A stretch of DNA of 64,000 nucleotides, taken from positions 53,888-117,887 of the forward strand of contig NZ_MKXB01000144.1 in NCBI RefSeq assembly GCF_001865245.1. Reading direction: 5' to 3'. The translations under genes and the position numbers were made by a program. Positions 49,139 to 58,130 of the stretch are shown in pieces. Within the stretch, counting starts at the first letter, position 1. Every line of letters starts with the position of its first letter. The notes beneath the pieces are model-generated. The model made no database searches, was not told the origin of the DNA, and was given only the letters and a program-made list of their open reading frames with translations. The DNA is from Streptomyces sp. CC53 (GTDB lineage Bacteria; Actinomycetota; Actinomycetes; Streptomycetales; Streptomycetaceae).

Positions 49139-49174
49139 ATTCCGTCCAATATTCTGGATGACAGAGTTCAATGG

Positions 49175-49192
49175 AGTGCACTACGGTGCACT
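49175..49192. promoter_or_regulatory. Inverted repeat between the XRE-cupin and EamA genes
   Basis: AGTGCAC (49175-49181) and GTGCACT (49186-49192) are perfect arms with a four-base spacer. The element lies between the divergent starts at 49138 and 49229. GCAC half-sites recur a few bases further on. It is the best candidate operator for the XRE-cupin regulator. Confidence 0.65.
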
Positions 49193-49228
49193 GCACCCAC
49201 TGTTCACCGCACTGTACTGCGAGGCCCC

Positions 49229-50101
49229 ATGACCGCCCTGTTCGCCCTGGCCACCAGCCTGCTCTGGGGGCTGGCCGACTTCGGCGGCGGGCTGCTCACC
49301 CGCCGCACACCGGCCCTGACCGTGGTCGTGGTCTCCCAGACCCTGGCCGTGGTGGTGCTCGGCGCGGTCGTCGTGGCGACCGGCGGCTGGACCGAGGCCG
49401 GCCCCCGGCTGTGGTTCGCCGTGGCCGCGGGCGTCCTGGGCCCGGTGGCCATGCTCGCCTTCTACAAGGCCCTCGCACTCGGCCCGATGGGTGTGGTGTC
49501 CCCGCTGGCCTCGCTGGGCGTCGTCGTCCCCGTGTCGGTCGGCCTGGCCACGGGCGGCGGGCCCGGGCCCGTCCAACTCGCCGGGGTCGCCGTGGCCGTG
49601 GCCGGCGTGGTGCTGGCCGGCGGACCGGAGCTGCGCGGGGCACCGGTGCAGCGGCGGACAGTGCTGCTGACCCTGGTCGCGGCCTTCGGCTTCGGCGGGG
49701 TGATGGCGCTGATCGCCGAGGCGTCCACGACCCTGACCGGCCTCTTCCTGGCGCTCTTCGTGCAGCGGGTCACGAACGTCGCGGTCGGCGGCACCGCCTT
49801 GTGGCTGTCCGTACGGCGCGGCGGCCGTGCCCTGCCGGAAGGCGCCGGGAGCCTGCGCGCGCTGCGGGGCTCGCTGCCCGCGCTGGCGTTCGTCGGGCTG
49901 GCGGACGTGGCCGCCAACGGCACGTACGCGATCGCCGCCCAGAGCGGCCCGGTCGCCCTCGCCGCGGTCCTCGCCAGCCTCTACCCGGTGGTGACGGCGC
50001 TCGCCGCGCGCGGTGTCCTCAAGGAGCGGCTGCGCGCGGTCCAGGCGGCGGGCGCGGGGCTGGCCCTGGCGGGCTCGGTGCTGCTGGCCACAGCCGGCTA
50101 G
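49229..50101 (+). CDS. EamA/DMT-family transporter
   Basis: A 290-residue permease with ten predicted membrane helices in two five-helix EamA repeats. LFALATSLLWGLADFGGGLL opens the first repeat, FYKALALGPMGVVSPLASL closes it, and YAIAAQSGPVALAAVLASLYPVVT is the typical end of the second. Substrates of this family are amino acids, metabolites or drugs. The ATG at 49229 is preceded by GAGG. The stop overlaps the stop of the convergent acyltransferase gene. Probably controlled by the divergent XRE-cupin regulator. Confidence 0.9.
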   Translation: MTALFALATSLLWGLADFGGGLLTRRTPALTVVVVSQTLAVVVLGAVVVATGGWTEAGPRLWFAVAAGVLGPVAMLAFYKALALGPMGVVSPLASLGVVVPVSVGLATGGGPGPVQLAGVAVAVAGVVLAGGPELRGAPVQRRTVLLTLVAAFGFGGVMALIAEASTTLTGLFLALFVQRVTNVAVGGTALWLSVRRGGRALPEGAGSLRALRGSLPALAFVGLADVAANGTYAIAAQSGPVALAAVLASLYPVVTALAARGVLKERLRAVQAAGAGLALAGSVLLATAG

Positions 50102-50877
50102 GTACGGGCGGCCCCGGGGGCCTGGCTGGGCCGGACCTGCTGCTCCCAGGCGGCGAGCGCGGCCAGCTGGGCGGCCGTCACATGGTCCGGTATCGGCTCG
50201 GGAGCGGGCGTGCGCAGCGGCGGCTGCCAGCCGTCGCGGGGGTCCCAGCGCCGTACCACCCGGGCCGGGGCGCCGGCCACCACCGCGTGGTCGGGGACTT
50301 CGCCCCGCACGACGGCGCCGGCCGCCACCACGACGTTGCGGCCGAGCCGCGCGCCGGGGAGGATCACCGCGCCGGTACCGAGCCAGCACCCGGAACCGAT
50401 CTCGACGGGGGCGGAGCGCGGCCACTGCCGGCCTATGGGCTCGTCCGGGTCGTCGTAGCTGTGGTTGGTCGACGTGATGTAGACGTACGGGCCGCAGAAG
50501 GTGTCGGCACCGATCACGACGGGCGCGTCCGCGACGACGTGGCTGCCGCGCCCGAGGACGACGCCGTTGCCGAGGGTCACCACGGGGTCGGGTCCCAGGT
50601 CGAGCCCGGGGAGCATGCCGGCGCTGAGCGTGACCTGCTCGCCGATGATGCAGCACTCCCCCAGTTCGATCCACTGCTCACCGAACACCGCCCCCTGGGG
50701 GAAGGCCAGCTTCGTGCCCGCGCCGATGCGCCGGAACCGCAGCGGTCCCGGGCGCTCCGCGGTCACCGCGCCGGTCTCCTGCACCCACCGCCAGCCGCGG
50801 TGCACCGCGCGGGACAGGGTGCGCCGGCGCCAGGCGGCGAGCGTCGCGGAGGAGAACACGTTTCTGTTCCTGGGCAC
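50098..50877 (-). CDS. Hexapeptide-repeat acyltransferase
   Basis: A 259-residue left-handed beta-helix acyltransferase of the maltose/galactoside O-acetyltransferase type. Hexapeptide repeats with I/V/L-G at every sixth place run from about residue 60 to 200 (CIIGEQVTLSAG, VVLGRGSHVVADAPVVIGAD, GAVILPGARLGRNVVVAAGA). The active-site His lies in YITSTNHSYDDP, and VVAGAPARVVRRW is the standard ending. The acceptor is unknown. The GTG at 50877 gives the N-terminus seen in relatives; a GTG six codons later has a better AGGA site. Confidence 0.88.
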   Translation of the reverse strand: MPRNRNVFSSATLAAWRRRTLSRAVHRGWRWVQETGAVTAERPGPLRFRRIGAGTKLAFPQGAVFGEQWIELGECCIIGEQVTLSAGMLPGLDLGPDPVVTLGNGVVLGRGSHVVADAPVVIGADTFCGPYVYITSTNHSYDDPDEPIGRQWPRSAPVEIGSGCWLGTGAVILPGARLGRNVVVAAGAVVRGEVPDHAVVAGAPARVVRRWDPRDGWQPPLRTPAPEPIPDHVTAAQLAALAAWEQQVRPSQAPGAART

Positions 50878-51025
50878 CCGGACACCGTAGTGGGCCCGAT
50901 CGTCGCTGGTCAGGCCACGGGCTTGTGATGTTCGCCCCACCGCGCCGCGGGCGTTGTGCGGCGCGTGGCATACGGTTCGGTCGGGCGCGACGTGGTGGCG
51001 CGAACACGAGGAGTGGGGGCCGACG

Positions 51026-51556
51026 ATGACGGAACGACCGCTGATCGCCGCGGTGGGCGGCAAGGAACCGCAGGTGGACGGGGGCGCCTTCGCCGCGCCG
51101 ACATCCGTGGTGGTGGGCGAGGTGACGTTGGCCCGTGGGGCGAGCGTCCGGTACCACGCCGTGCTGCGCGCCGACTGCGGGCCGATCACCCTGGGCGAGA
51201 ACAGCAACATCCAGGACAACTGCACCGTCCACGTGGACCCCGGGTTCCCGGTCACGGTGGGCGCCGGGGTGTCCGTCGGCCACAACGCGGTCCTGCACGG
51301 CTGCACCGTCGAGGACGACGTGCTGATCGGCATGGGGGCCACGGTCCTGAACGGCGCCCACATCGGGGCGGGCTCGCTGGTCGCCGCACAGGCGCTGGTA
51401 CCCCAGGGGATGCGGGTCCCGCCCGGGTCGCTGGTCGCGGGGGTGCCGGCCCGGGTGAGGCGGGAGCTGACCGAGGAGGAGCGTGAAGGCATCCGGCTGA
51501 ACGCGGCGATGTACGGAGAACTGGCCCGCGCCCACCGGGAGGCCCACGGCTCCTGA
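51026..51556 (+). CDS. Gamma-carbonic-anhydrase-like hexapeptide protein
   Basis: A 176-residue left-handed beta-helix protein of the gamma-carbonic anhydrase/PaaY type. RYHAVLRADCGPITLGENS, NIQDNCTVHVDPG and VSVGHNAVLHGCTVEDD bring the three His expected to bind the metal (in CTVHV, GHNAVLH). GMGATVLNGAHIGAGSLVAAQ and LVAGVPARVRREL end the helix. Activity as carbonic anhydrase is not certain for this subgroup. ATG start at 51026. Confidence 0.9.
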   Translation: MTERPLIAAVGGKEPQVDGGAFAAPTSVVVGEVTLARGASVRYHAVLRADCGPITLGENSNIQDNCTVHVDPGFPVTVGAGVSVGHNAVLHGCTVEDDVLIGMGATVLNGAHIGAGSLVAAQALVPQGMRVPPGSLVAGVPARVRRELTEEEREGIRLNAAMYGELARAHREAHGS

Positions 51557-51740
51557 GGCGCCGCCCGGGGCTGAACGCGCCGACGACGGACACGGGGTGG
51601 CGGACACGCGGCCCTTACGCGGCCCCGCGCGGCTCCCCCGGCGGCCGTACGAGACCGCGTGCGGCGACGCGGCCCTGGCGCTGGGCCCCCCTACCCGCGG
51701 TAGGCGGCGGGCCCGGTGCCGTGGGGCCGGTGCGGCGCGT

Positions 51741-52547
51741 TCAGTCGGTGCCGACGGCCGCCGGTACGCGCCCCCCGCCGTCCGAGGGGTTGCCCTCCGC
51801 GGCAGCGCGCTCGCCGGTCGACCGGACGCCCTCCGCGGCGCTGCCGGACGGCGCCCCGGCCTCGGCGGTGGCCCCGCTGCCCGAGCGCGCGCCGGCCGCG
51901 GGGGCCGGTGCCGTCGCGGCGTGCTGCGCCTCCGTCGTGGCCGCGGCGGCCTTCTTGGCCCGGTGCTTGAGGACCAGCAGTGACGTGAGCCCGACCGCCA
52001 CCGCCAGTACGAGGCCCAGCCAGGAGAACCGCTTGAGCCATGCCTCGGCGACGACGCCGACGGAGTAGACGACGGCCGTCGTGCCGCCCGCCCACAGGAT
52101 GCCGCCGAAGACGTTGGCGAGGAGGAACTTCCAGTACGGCATGCGGAGCACGCCGGCCAGCGGGCCCGCGAAGATCCGCAGCAGGGCGACGAAGCGGCCG
52201 AAGAAGACGGCCCACACGCCCCACTTCTCGAAGGACCGCTCGGCCATCGCGATGTTGGCCTCGCCGAAGTGCTTGGGGAACCTGGTGCCCAGCCGGGCGA
52301 GCAGTGGCCGCCCGCCCTTGCGACCGATGGCGTAGCCGATCGAGTCGCCGATGATCGCCCCCGCCGTCGCGCAGGCGCCGAGCACGTACGGGTCGATGTC
52401 GCCGTGCTGGGAGGCCAGGAGGGCGGAGCTGACGAGGACGATCTCACCGGGCAGGGGGATGCCCAGGCTCTCCAGTCCGATCACCGCGCCCACCAGGACG
52501 TAGATGGTGAGCGGGGGGACGGTCTCCAGCCACTCCTGGACGTGCAA
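51741..52547 (-). CDS. DedA family membrane protein
   Basis: A 268-residue DedA/SNARE-associated-type protein. LESLGIPLPGEIVLVSSALLA (about residues 25-45), GDSIGYAIGRKGGRPLL and FFGRFVALLRIFAGPLAGVL are the family motifs, the last with the conserved Arg pair. About five membrane segments are followed by a cytoplasmic Ala/Gly/Pro/Ser-rich tail of about 70 residues. DedA proteins are now linked to polyprenyl-phosphate flipping and proton-motive-force maintenance. The TTG at 52547 is preceded by GGAGGA and is the only start with a proper site. Confidence 0.9.
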   Translation of the reverse strand: MHVQEWLETVPPLTIYVLVGAVIGLESLGIPLPGEIVLVSSALLASQHGDIDPYVLGACATAGAIIGDSIGYAIGRKGGRPLLARLGTRFPKHFGEANIAMAERSFEKWGVWAVFFGRFVALLRIFAGPLAGVLRMPYWKFLLANVFGGILWAGGTTAVVYSVGVVAEAWLKRFSWLGLVLAVAVGLTSLLVLKHRAKKAAAATTEAQHAATAPAPAAGARSGSGATAEAGAPSGSAAEGVRSTGERAAAEGNPSDGGGRVPAAVGTD

Positions 52548-52750
52548 GGCCGGTTCCTCCGTCTGTCTGCCTGCGGGATGAGGTGGTGATCGCTGATGCG
52601 GTCGTCCGGTGCGAGCCGCGCCTGCCGTGCGGGCGGGTCCGCTGCGGGCCGCCGCCCGGCTTTCGACGGCGCCCCGGCGCGTACCGGGCCGTGACCACCG
52701 GGGAAGACGGGCGGAGCACCGCCGGGGTTGCCCCGTACGGGAAAGATACC

Positions 52751-52787
52751 GGCCCCCGTCACCGGCCGGGGGGCGGTGACGGGGGCC
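52751..52787 (-). terminator. Strong hairpin after the hotdog thioesterase gene
   Basis: A 13-bp stem is perfect: 52751-52763 pairs with 52775-52787 around an 11-base loop. On the minus strand it is followed by TATCTTTCCC, a weak pyrimidine run. It lies 48 bp past the end of the thioesterase gene and before the DedA gene, so it separates the two. Confidence 0.75.
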
Positions 52788-52834
52788 GAAGGGCCGGTCG
52801 GGGTCCGCGGCGGTCGGCAGCGGAGGCCGGGGCG

Positions 52835-53287
52835 TCAGGCGTTCGGGCGCAGGGTCCAGGTGATGACCATCTCGCCCGTCACGGCCCCGTCCTCCCGGGT
52901 GATCGCGATGTGCACGGGGAACTCGGGGCGCTGCCCGGCGTCCAGTTCGGCGAGGACCTCGTCCCGGGTGCGGCCCAGGGTGGCGGTAGCGGTGACGACG
53001 CCCATCGCGAGCTTCTTGTAGGCGATCTCGGCCTTGACGGCGAGTGGCACGGCCCGCCCCATCTGGTCGCCGAACGCGCCGATGACGATGGCGCCGCTCG
53101 CGGACTCGCCGAGGGTGAACATGGCGCCGGCGTGCGGGCCCCCGACGTGGTTGTGGAAGTCCTTCTGGTCGGGCAGGCGCAGCACCGCGCGGTCGGCGGT
53201 GGCCTCGACGACGTCCAGGTTCAGGGTCTTGGCCATGGGAACGGTGGCCAGCAGCATCTCGCCGATGTTCGGCAGCGTCTCGGACAT
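52835..53287 (-). CDS. DUF4442 hotdog-fold thioesterase-like protein
   Basis: A 150-residue single-hotdog protein. NHVGGPHAGAMFTLGESASG (about residues 46-65) has the pattern around the conserved His and Gly of the hotdog helix, and VKAEIAYKKLAMGVVTATAT is the central strand pair. Such proteins probably hydrolyse acyl-CoA esters, although DUF4442 activities are little studied. ATG start at 53287. It stands alone, bounded downstream by a strong terminator. Confidence 0.88.
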   Translation of the reverse strand: MSETLPNIGEMLLATVPMAKTLNLDVVEATADRAVLRLPDQKDFHNHVGGPHAGAMFTLGESASGAIVIGAFGDQMGRAVPLAVKAEIAYKKLAMGVVTATATLGRTRDEVLAELDAGQRPEFPVHIAITREDGAVTGEMVITWTLRPNA

Positions 53288-53391
53288 GGGCCGAAGTTAC
53301 CAGGCGGTAGCATCCGTGCATAACCCTGCTCCGTGCCGCTGCCCGGGGGCGGCCGTGGCACGCGTCACCCCTCCCTCTATGGTTACTGGCC

Positions 53392-54438
53392 ATGTGGCCA
53401 GGACAGCAGCCGCCCGGGGGCGAGCAGAACCCGCAGGACCAGAACGCGCCGAACCCCTACCAGCAGCAGGGGTACCAGCAGCCGAACCCGTACCAGCAGC
53501 ACCCGGGGTACCAGCAGCCCGGCTACCCGCAACAGGCGGGCTACGGCCAGCCGAACCCGTACCAGCAGCCCACCGCCCCGCAGTACGCCGTGCCCGGCCA
53601 GCCGCCCGCGGCCGCGCCGCCGGCCTCCGGCAGCCGCAGGACCACGGTGGTCGTCGCGACCGCGTCCGCCCTGGCCGTCCTGACCACCGCCGGGGTGACC
53701 GGGTACGTGGTGCTCGGCGACGACGGCAAGGAGCCGGTCGCCAAGCCCGGCGCGAAGCCCGCGGCGAGCGTCTCCGCTCCGGCCGACCCGACCCCCTCCG
53801 CCGTCGACAACCCGCGCGCGGGCGACGGGGCGGCGCAGCCGACCATCCCCGGGTGGAAGGTCGTCTACAACCCCAAGTACGGCACGCTGTTCGACGTGCC
53901 GGGCGACTGGGAGGTCAGCGGCTCCGGCAACATGCACATCGTGACGGACGAGAAGGAAGGCGGCGCCGCCGCCTTCAACGTCATGTCGGCACCGGCGTAC
54001 TACAAGAGCGAGTGGTGCTCCTACGACGCCGAGAAGGACGGCACCGCCGACACGTGGGGGCTCGCCTCGACCGGCACCAAGGGCGGCCAGGGCGCCAAGG
54101 ACACCGGCAACGCCGCGCTGAACGAGGCCGGCACGTGGGCCTGGTCCCAGGCGCAGGACGAGCCCAAGGAGAAGGTCAAGCTCGGCAAGCCCGCCCCGTA
54201 CACCACCACGTCCGGCCTGACGGGCCACGTGGCCACGGCGAAGACCGAGAACACCAAGCACGAGCACAAGTGCGACACGGAGACCAAGGCCATCGCGTTC
54301 TCCTTCAAGAACGCGAAGGGCGACTTCTCCACCTGGTGCCTCTACGGACCGACGGGCGTCAAGGACGAGCTCCCGGAGGCCACGATCCAGAAGATCCTGA
54401 GCACCGTGCGGCTCGCGGACGAGCAGCCGAAGCAGTAG
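53392..54438 (+). CDS. Single-pass membrane protein with Tyr/Gln/Pro-rich N-terminus
   Basis: A 348-residue protein. Residues 20-65 are a repeat-rich cytoplasmic tail of the N-P-Y-Q-Q and G-Y-Q-Q-P type. One membrane helix follows (TVVVATASALAVLTTAGVTG, about residues 84-103), then a Pro/Ala linker and an extracellular domain with WKVVYNPKYGTLFDVPGDWE and several conserved cysteines (SEWCSYDAE, HKCDTETKA, FSTWCLYG). The type is common in streptomycetes with no assigned role. A TATGGT -10 box about 10 bp before the ATG suggests a leaderless mRNA. Confidence 0.85.
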   Translation: MWPGQQPPGGEQNPQDQNAPNPYQQQGYQQPNPYQQHPGYQQPGYPQQAGYGQPNPYQQPTAPQYAVPGQPPAAAPPASGSRRTTVVVATASALAVLTTAGVTGYVVLGDDGKEPVAKPGAKPAASVSAPADPTPSAVDNPRAGDGAAQPTIPGWKVVYNPKYGTLFDVPGDWEVSGSGNMHIVTDEKEGGAAAFNVMSAPAYYKSEWCSYDAEKDGTADTWGLASTGTKGGQGAKDTGNAALNEAGTWAWSQAQDEPKEKVKLGKPAPYTTTSGLTGHVATAKTENTKHEHKCDTETKAIAFSFKNAKGDFSTWCLYGPTGVKDELPEATIQKILSTVRLADEQPKQ

Positions 54439-54569
54439 GCGCCGCGCCCGCGGGCCCCGGGTGGACGGCCGGCGAGAGGCCCGAAGCGGCACCGGGCCCA
54501 CGGGAGACCACCGGGTGCGCCACCGGCGAGCGAGTCCCGCGGGATCCCGCCGCCTGACAGGTATTCCGT

Positions 54570-54599
54570 TTGGCGGCGGGCCCCCGCACGGGCGATAGT
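54570..54599 (+). promoter_or_regulatory. Promoter for a leaderless MFS transcript
   Basis: TTGGCG (54570-54575) and GATAGT (54594-54599) are 18 bp apart. Transcription would begin at or next to the GTG start codon at 54606, and no Shine-Dalgarno sequence is present. Confidence 0.55.
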
Positions 54600-54605
54600 C
54601 CGCGT

Positions 54606-55886
54606 GTGAGAAAGCCCGCCGCCCAGCGCAACTACCTGCTGCTGACCGCCTCCGCGGTCGTCACCAACCTCGGCACGCACGGAGCCCTCATCGCGGCGGC
54701 GTTCGCGGTGCTGGAGACCGGCGGCGACGCCGGGGACGTCGGGCTCGTGGCCGCCGCGCGCTTCCTGCCGCTGGTCCTCTTCCTCCTCATCGGCGGCGCC
54801 GTCGCCGACCGGCTGCCGCGGCACCGGGTCATGGTCGCGGCCAACACCCTGAACTGCGTGTCGCAGGCGGTCTTCGCGGCCCTCGTACTGTCCGGCACCG
54901 CCGAGCTGTGGCACATGATGGTGCTGACCGCGCTGTGCGGCACCGGACAGGCGTTCTTCAGCCCCGCGGCCGAGGGCATGCTGATGTCCAGCGTCACCGG
55001 GGAGCACGCGGCCCGGGCGTTCGCACTGTTCCGGATGGCGATGAACGGCGCCACCATCGGGGGCGCCGCGCTGGGCGGCGCCCTGATCGCCGCCTTCGGA
55101 CCCGGCTGGGTCCTCGCCGTCGACGCGGCCGCCTTCGCCGTGGCGGGAGCCCTGCGCGCCTTCCTCGACGTGAGCCACATCCCCGAGCGGACGCCCGGCG
55201 GCGGTCTGCTGGCGGACCTCCGGGAGGGCTGGCACGAGGTCGCGAGCCGTCCCTGGCTGTGGTCCATCGTGGCCCAGTTCTCCGTCGTCGTGGCCGTCGT
55301 CGGCGCCGCCGAGTCCGTGTACGGGCCTCTCGTCGCCCGCGACGCCCTGGGCGGGGCGCGGCCGTGGGGCATCGCCCTGGCCGCCTTCGGCGCGGGCACC
55401 ATCGGCGGTGCGCTGCTGATGCTGCGCTGGAAACCGCGGCGGATGCTGCTCGTCGGCACGCTGTGCGTGTTCCCTCTGGCGCTGCCGTCGGCGGCGCTGG
55501 CCGTGCCCCTCCAGCTGCCCGGCCTGATGGCGGCGATGTTCGTGTGCGGAGTGACCCTGGAGGTGTTCGGCGTGGCCTGGATGACCGCGCTGCACCAGGA
55601 GATACCCGAGGAGAAGATGTCCCGGGTCACCGCGTACGACTGGTTCGGCTCCACCGCCATGCTGCCGCTGTCGACCGCGCTGGCCGGCCCCGCGGAGGAG
55701 CTCTTCGGGCGCCCGCAGGCGCTGTGGGGCTGCGTGGCGCTGATCGTGCTGGTGACCGCGCTGGTCCTGCTCGTCCCCGACGTGCGGAACCTGACGCGGC
55801 GGACGAAGGAGGTCGCGGCGGGCGTCGGGGCGCCGGCCGGGGCCGTGTCAGCCGATGCCGAAGGCGCCGCCGGGCGGGACCGGTGA
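54606..55886 (+). CDS. MFS transporter
   Basis: A 426-residue permease of the major facilitator superfamily, MFS_3-like, with about 12 helices. LIGGAVADRLPRHRVMVAAN is the loop 2-3 motif, and LCGTGQAFFSPAAEGMLMSS with RAFALFRMAMNGATIGGAAL are typical of the macrolide-exporter-like subgroup. The GTG at 54606 gives a short N-terminus directly before the first helix. The last 39 bp overlap the convergent spermidine-synthase-like gene. Likely efflux of an unknown compound. Confidence 0.88.
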   Translation: MRKPAAQRNYLLLTASAVVTNLGTHGALIAAAFAVLETGGDAGDVGLVAAARFLPLVLFLLIGGAVADRLPRHRVMVAANTLNCVSQAVFAALVLSGTAELWHMMVLTALCGTGQAFFSPAAEGMLMSSVTGEHAARAFALFRMAMNGATIGGAALGGALIAAFGPGWVLAVDAAAFAVAGALRAFLDVSHIPERTPGGGLLADLREGWHEVASRPWLWSIVAQFSVVVAVVGAAESVYGPLVARDALGGARPWGIALAAFGAGTIGGALLMLRWKPRRMLLVGTLCVFPLALPSAALAVPLQLPGLMAAMFVCGVTLEVFGVAWMTALHQEIPEEKMSRVTAYDWFGSTAMLPLSTALAGPAEELFGRPQALWGCVALIVLVTALVLLVPDVRNLTRRTKEVAAGVGAPAGAVSADAEGAAGRDR

Positions 55887-56693
55887 CGCCACGGCGTCCG
55901 CGTCCCTGACCACGGGTGCATCGCCCATGAGGCGGGCCAGCGGCTCGCCCTCCTCCACGCGCGCGGGGAACGGGTCCCCGGCGGCCCGCCGCGCGAGCCG
56001 CGCGGTGTCCTGGGGGGTGTGGGACGCCAGCAGCACGACGTTTCCGAAGCGGCGGCCGCGCAGGACCGCGGGCTCGGCGATCAGCGCCAGCTCGGCGAAG
56101 ACGGCTCCGAAGGTGGCCAGTTGCGAGCGGAGGAACGGGAAGGGCGCGCCGTCCGCGAGGTTCGCGGCGTAGCAGCCGCCCGGCCGCAGCACCCGCCCCA
56201 CGACGTGCGCGTACTCCACGGACGTGAGGTGTGCCGGCACGCGGGAGCCGCCGAAGACGTCCCCGACGACGAGGTCCGCGGAGCGGGCGGGAGCGGCCTC
56301 CAGCCAGGCCCGGGCGTCCGCGGCGTGCACGGTGATGCCCGCGTCGGCGGGCACGGGCAGGTGCTCGGCGACCAGGTCGAGGAGGCCCCGGTCCGCTTCC
56401 ACCACGTCCTGCCGGGACCCCGGTCGGGTCGCCGCCGCGTAACGCGGCAGGGTGAGCGCACCGCCCCCGAGGTGGAGCAGGTCCACGGGGGCGCCCTCCG
56501 GTGCGGCGCAGTCGACGACGTGGGCGAGCCGGCGGGCGTACTCGAACTCCAGGTGGGTCGGATCGGCGAGGTCGACGTACGACTGCGGGGCACCGTCCAC
56601 GGTCAGCAGCCAGGCCCCCTCCCGGTCGATGTCCGGCATGAGCTTGGCGGTGCCGCCGTCGACGGCGCGGAGGACGGGGAGGGGCTCGTTCAC
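55848..56693 (-). CDS. Spermidine-synthase-like methyltransferase-fold protein
   Basis: A 281-residue soluble protein of the spermine/spermidine synthase fold. SYVDLADPTHLEFEYARRLA starts the fold, VDLLHLGGGALTLPRY is the nucleotide-binding loop, VVEADRGLLDLV the acidic strand end, and ADLVVGDVFGGSRVPAHLTS the aminopropyl-transfer region. These stand-alone actinomycete forms often lack proof of polyamine activity. The GTG at 56693 has only a weak site. The 3' end overlaps the MFS gene by 39 bp. Confidence 0.87.
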   Translation of the reverse strand: MNEPLPVLRAVDGGTAKLMPDIDREGAWLLTVDGAPQSYVDLADPTHLEFEYARRLAHVVDCAAPEGAPVDLLHLGGGALTLPRYAAATRPGSRQDVVEADRGLLDLVAEHLPVPADAGITVHAADARAWLEAAPARSADLVVGDVFGGSRVPAHLTSVEYAHVVGRVLRPGGCYAANLADGAPFPFLRSQLATFGAVFAELALIAEPAVLRGRRFGNVVLLASHTPQDTARLARRAAGDPFPARVEEGEPLARLMGDAPVVRDADAVASPVPPGGAFGIG

Positions 56694-57222
56694 ATGGTCA
56701 TTGTCCCGCCCCCTGCGCGCCCCCACGGCACCTCCCCCTGCCTGGGGCGGGCCCGTACGTCCACCGGCCGGCCGCGTGGGCGGGCCGGAGCTCCGGCGGC
56801 ACGCGAAGGACCGGCTTCCGCGTCCGCCCGCTCCGGCCGGGGCGGCGCACCCACCCGCCGGCGGCAGCGGTCCAGGCGGGCGGAGCCACGCAGTCCGCAC
56901 GCCCTGGACCGCGCGCCACCACCGCGGCGGCAGGCCAGGGGCCGCGCACCAGTGCCGGTGCGCAAGAACCGCGCAGCCTCGCCGCCGGCCCGCCGGTCCG
57001 GCCACCCGTCCGTCCGTCCGCTCGTCCGCACGAGGGCGTGCACCGGGTGGGCCGCCGGGACAGTGCACCCGCCACCTGATCCGCGAGCCCGGGGCCGCGC
57101 ATCCGCTCGGCGGGGCACCGGGAGCTGCGGCGGGTGCCGGCATCGGGACCGGTCGCCGTGGGCGAGACGGGGCGCGACGTCCGTCACGGCGATCAACGGG
57201 CCCCTTCGGTTACGCTCCCCGA
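56694..57222. other. 529-bp divergent intergenic region, no gene seen
   Basis: Low-complexity frames only. A TACGCT sequence at about 57211-57216 could be the -10 box of the TVP38-like gene and would again place the transcription start next to the ATG. Confidence 0.4.
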
Positions 57223-58026
57223 ATGCTCCAGACCGTCACCCCGCGCCCGCCGGCCGGCCCGGCCCTGCGCTGCGCCCGGGTGCTCCTGTCGCCCCGAGCC
57301 CGGCTCGCCCTGCTCGTCCTCCTGCTGGCCGGAGGCGCGGCGGCGGTCCTGACGTACGAGCCGCAGCGCCTCCTCTCGGACGGCGGCTGGCCGCCGCAGA
57401 CGGGCGGCGCCGGGGCCGCGGTGCTGTTCGGCGTGGCGTACGGCCTGTGCACGTCGGCCTTCGTGCCGCGGCCGGTGCTCAACCTGGCGGCGGGTGCCCT
57501 CTTCGGCGCCCACGCGGGGCTGGCGGCCGCCGTCGGCGGCACGGTCCTCGGGGCGGGCATCGCCTTCGCGCTCGGCCGGGTGCTCGGCCAGGACGGGCTG
57601 CGGCCTCTGCTGCGCGGCCGGTTCCTGGAACTCGCGGACGGGCAGCTCAGCCGGCACGGCTTCCGGTCGACACTGGCGATCCGGTTGTTCCCCGGCGTGC
57701 CCTTCGCCGCGGCCAACTACTGCGCGGCGGTCTCCCGGATGGGGTACGCGCCGTTCCTGGCCGGCACGGGGCTCGGCTGCGTGCCCAACACGGCGGCGTA
57801 CGTGATCGCGGGCAGCCAGGCGGGCTCTCCGTCGTCCCCGGCCTTCCTGATCTCCGCCGCGTTCATCGTGGCGAGCGTGGTCGGGGGCGCGGTGGTGGCC
57901 TGGCGCAAGCGCCACCGGCTCGCGCCGAAGGGCCCCGTGCAGAGCGCGGCTGGCGTGGCCGTGCCGGTCCGCCTGCCGGTTCCGGCGCAGGTCAGGGCGA
58001 TGGCGCCGGAGGGCGAGCCGGCGTGA
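57223..58026 (+). CDS. TVP38/TMEM64 family membrane protein
   Basis: A 267-residue membrane protein with a VTT domain. VPRPVLNLAAGALFGAHAGL (about residues 86-105), IAFALGRVLGQDGL and IRLFPGVPFAAANYCAAVSR are the family marks; the last includes the conserved R-L-F-P-G. About six membrane segments and a basic C-terminal tail are present. It is related in fold to DedA (51741-52547). Function is not established, perhaps lipid transport. ATG start at 57223. Confidence 0.88.
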   Translation: MLQTVTPRPPAGPALRCARVLLSPRARLALLVLLLAGGAAAVLTYEPQRLLSDGGWPPQTGGAGAAVLFGVAYGLCTSAFVPRPVLNLAAGALFGAHAGLAAAVGGTVLGAGIAFALGRVLGQDGLRPLLRGRFLELADGQLSRHGFRSTLAIRLFPGVPFAAANYCAAVSRMGYAPFLAGTGLGCVPNTAAYVIAGSQAGSPSSPAFLISAAFIVASVVGGAVVAWRKRHRLAPKGPVQSAAGVAVPVRLPVPAQVRAMAPEGEPA

Positions 58027-58130
58027 CACGGCTGCCCGACACCGGATGATCACCGTCCGTTCACTCTCGGGCGATACGCTGCACCGCATCCTTTGACCGC
58101 ACACGTACATATCGGGACGGCTCTGGCCCC

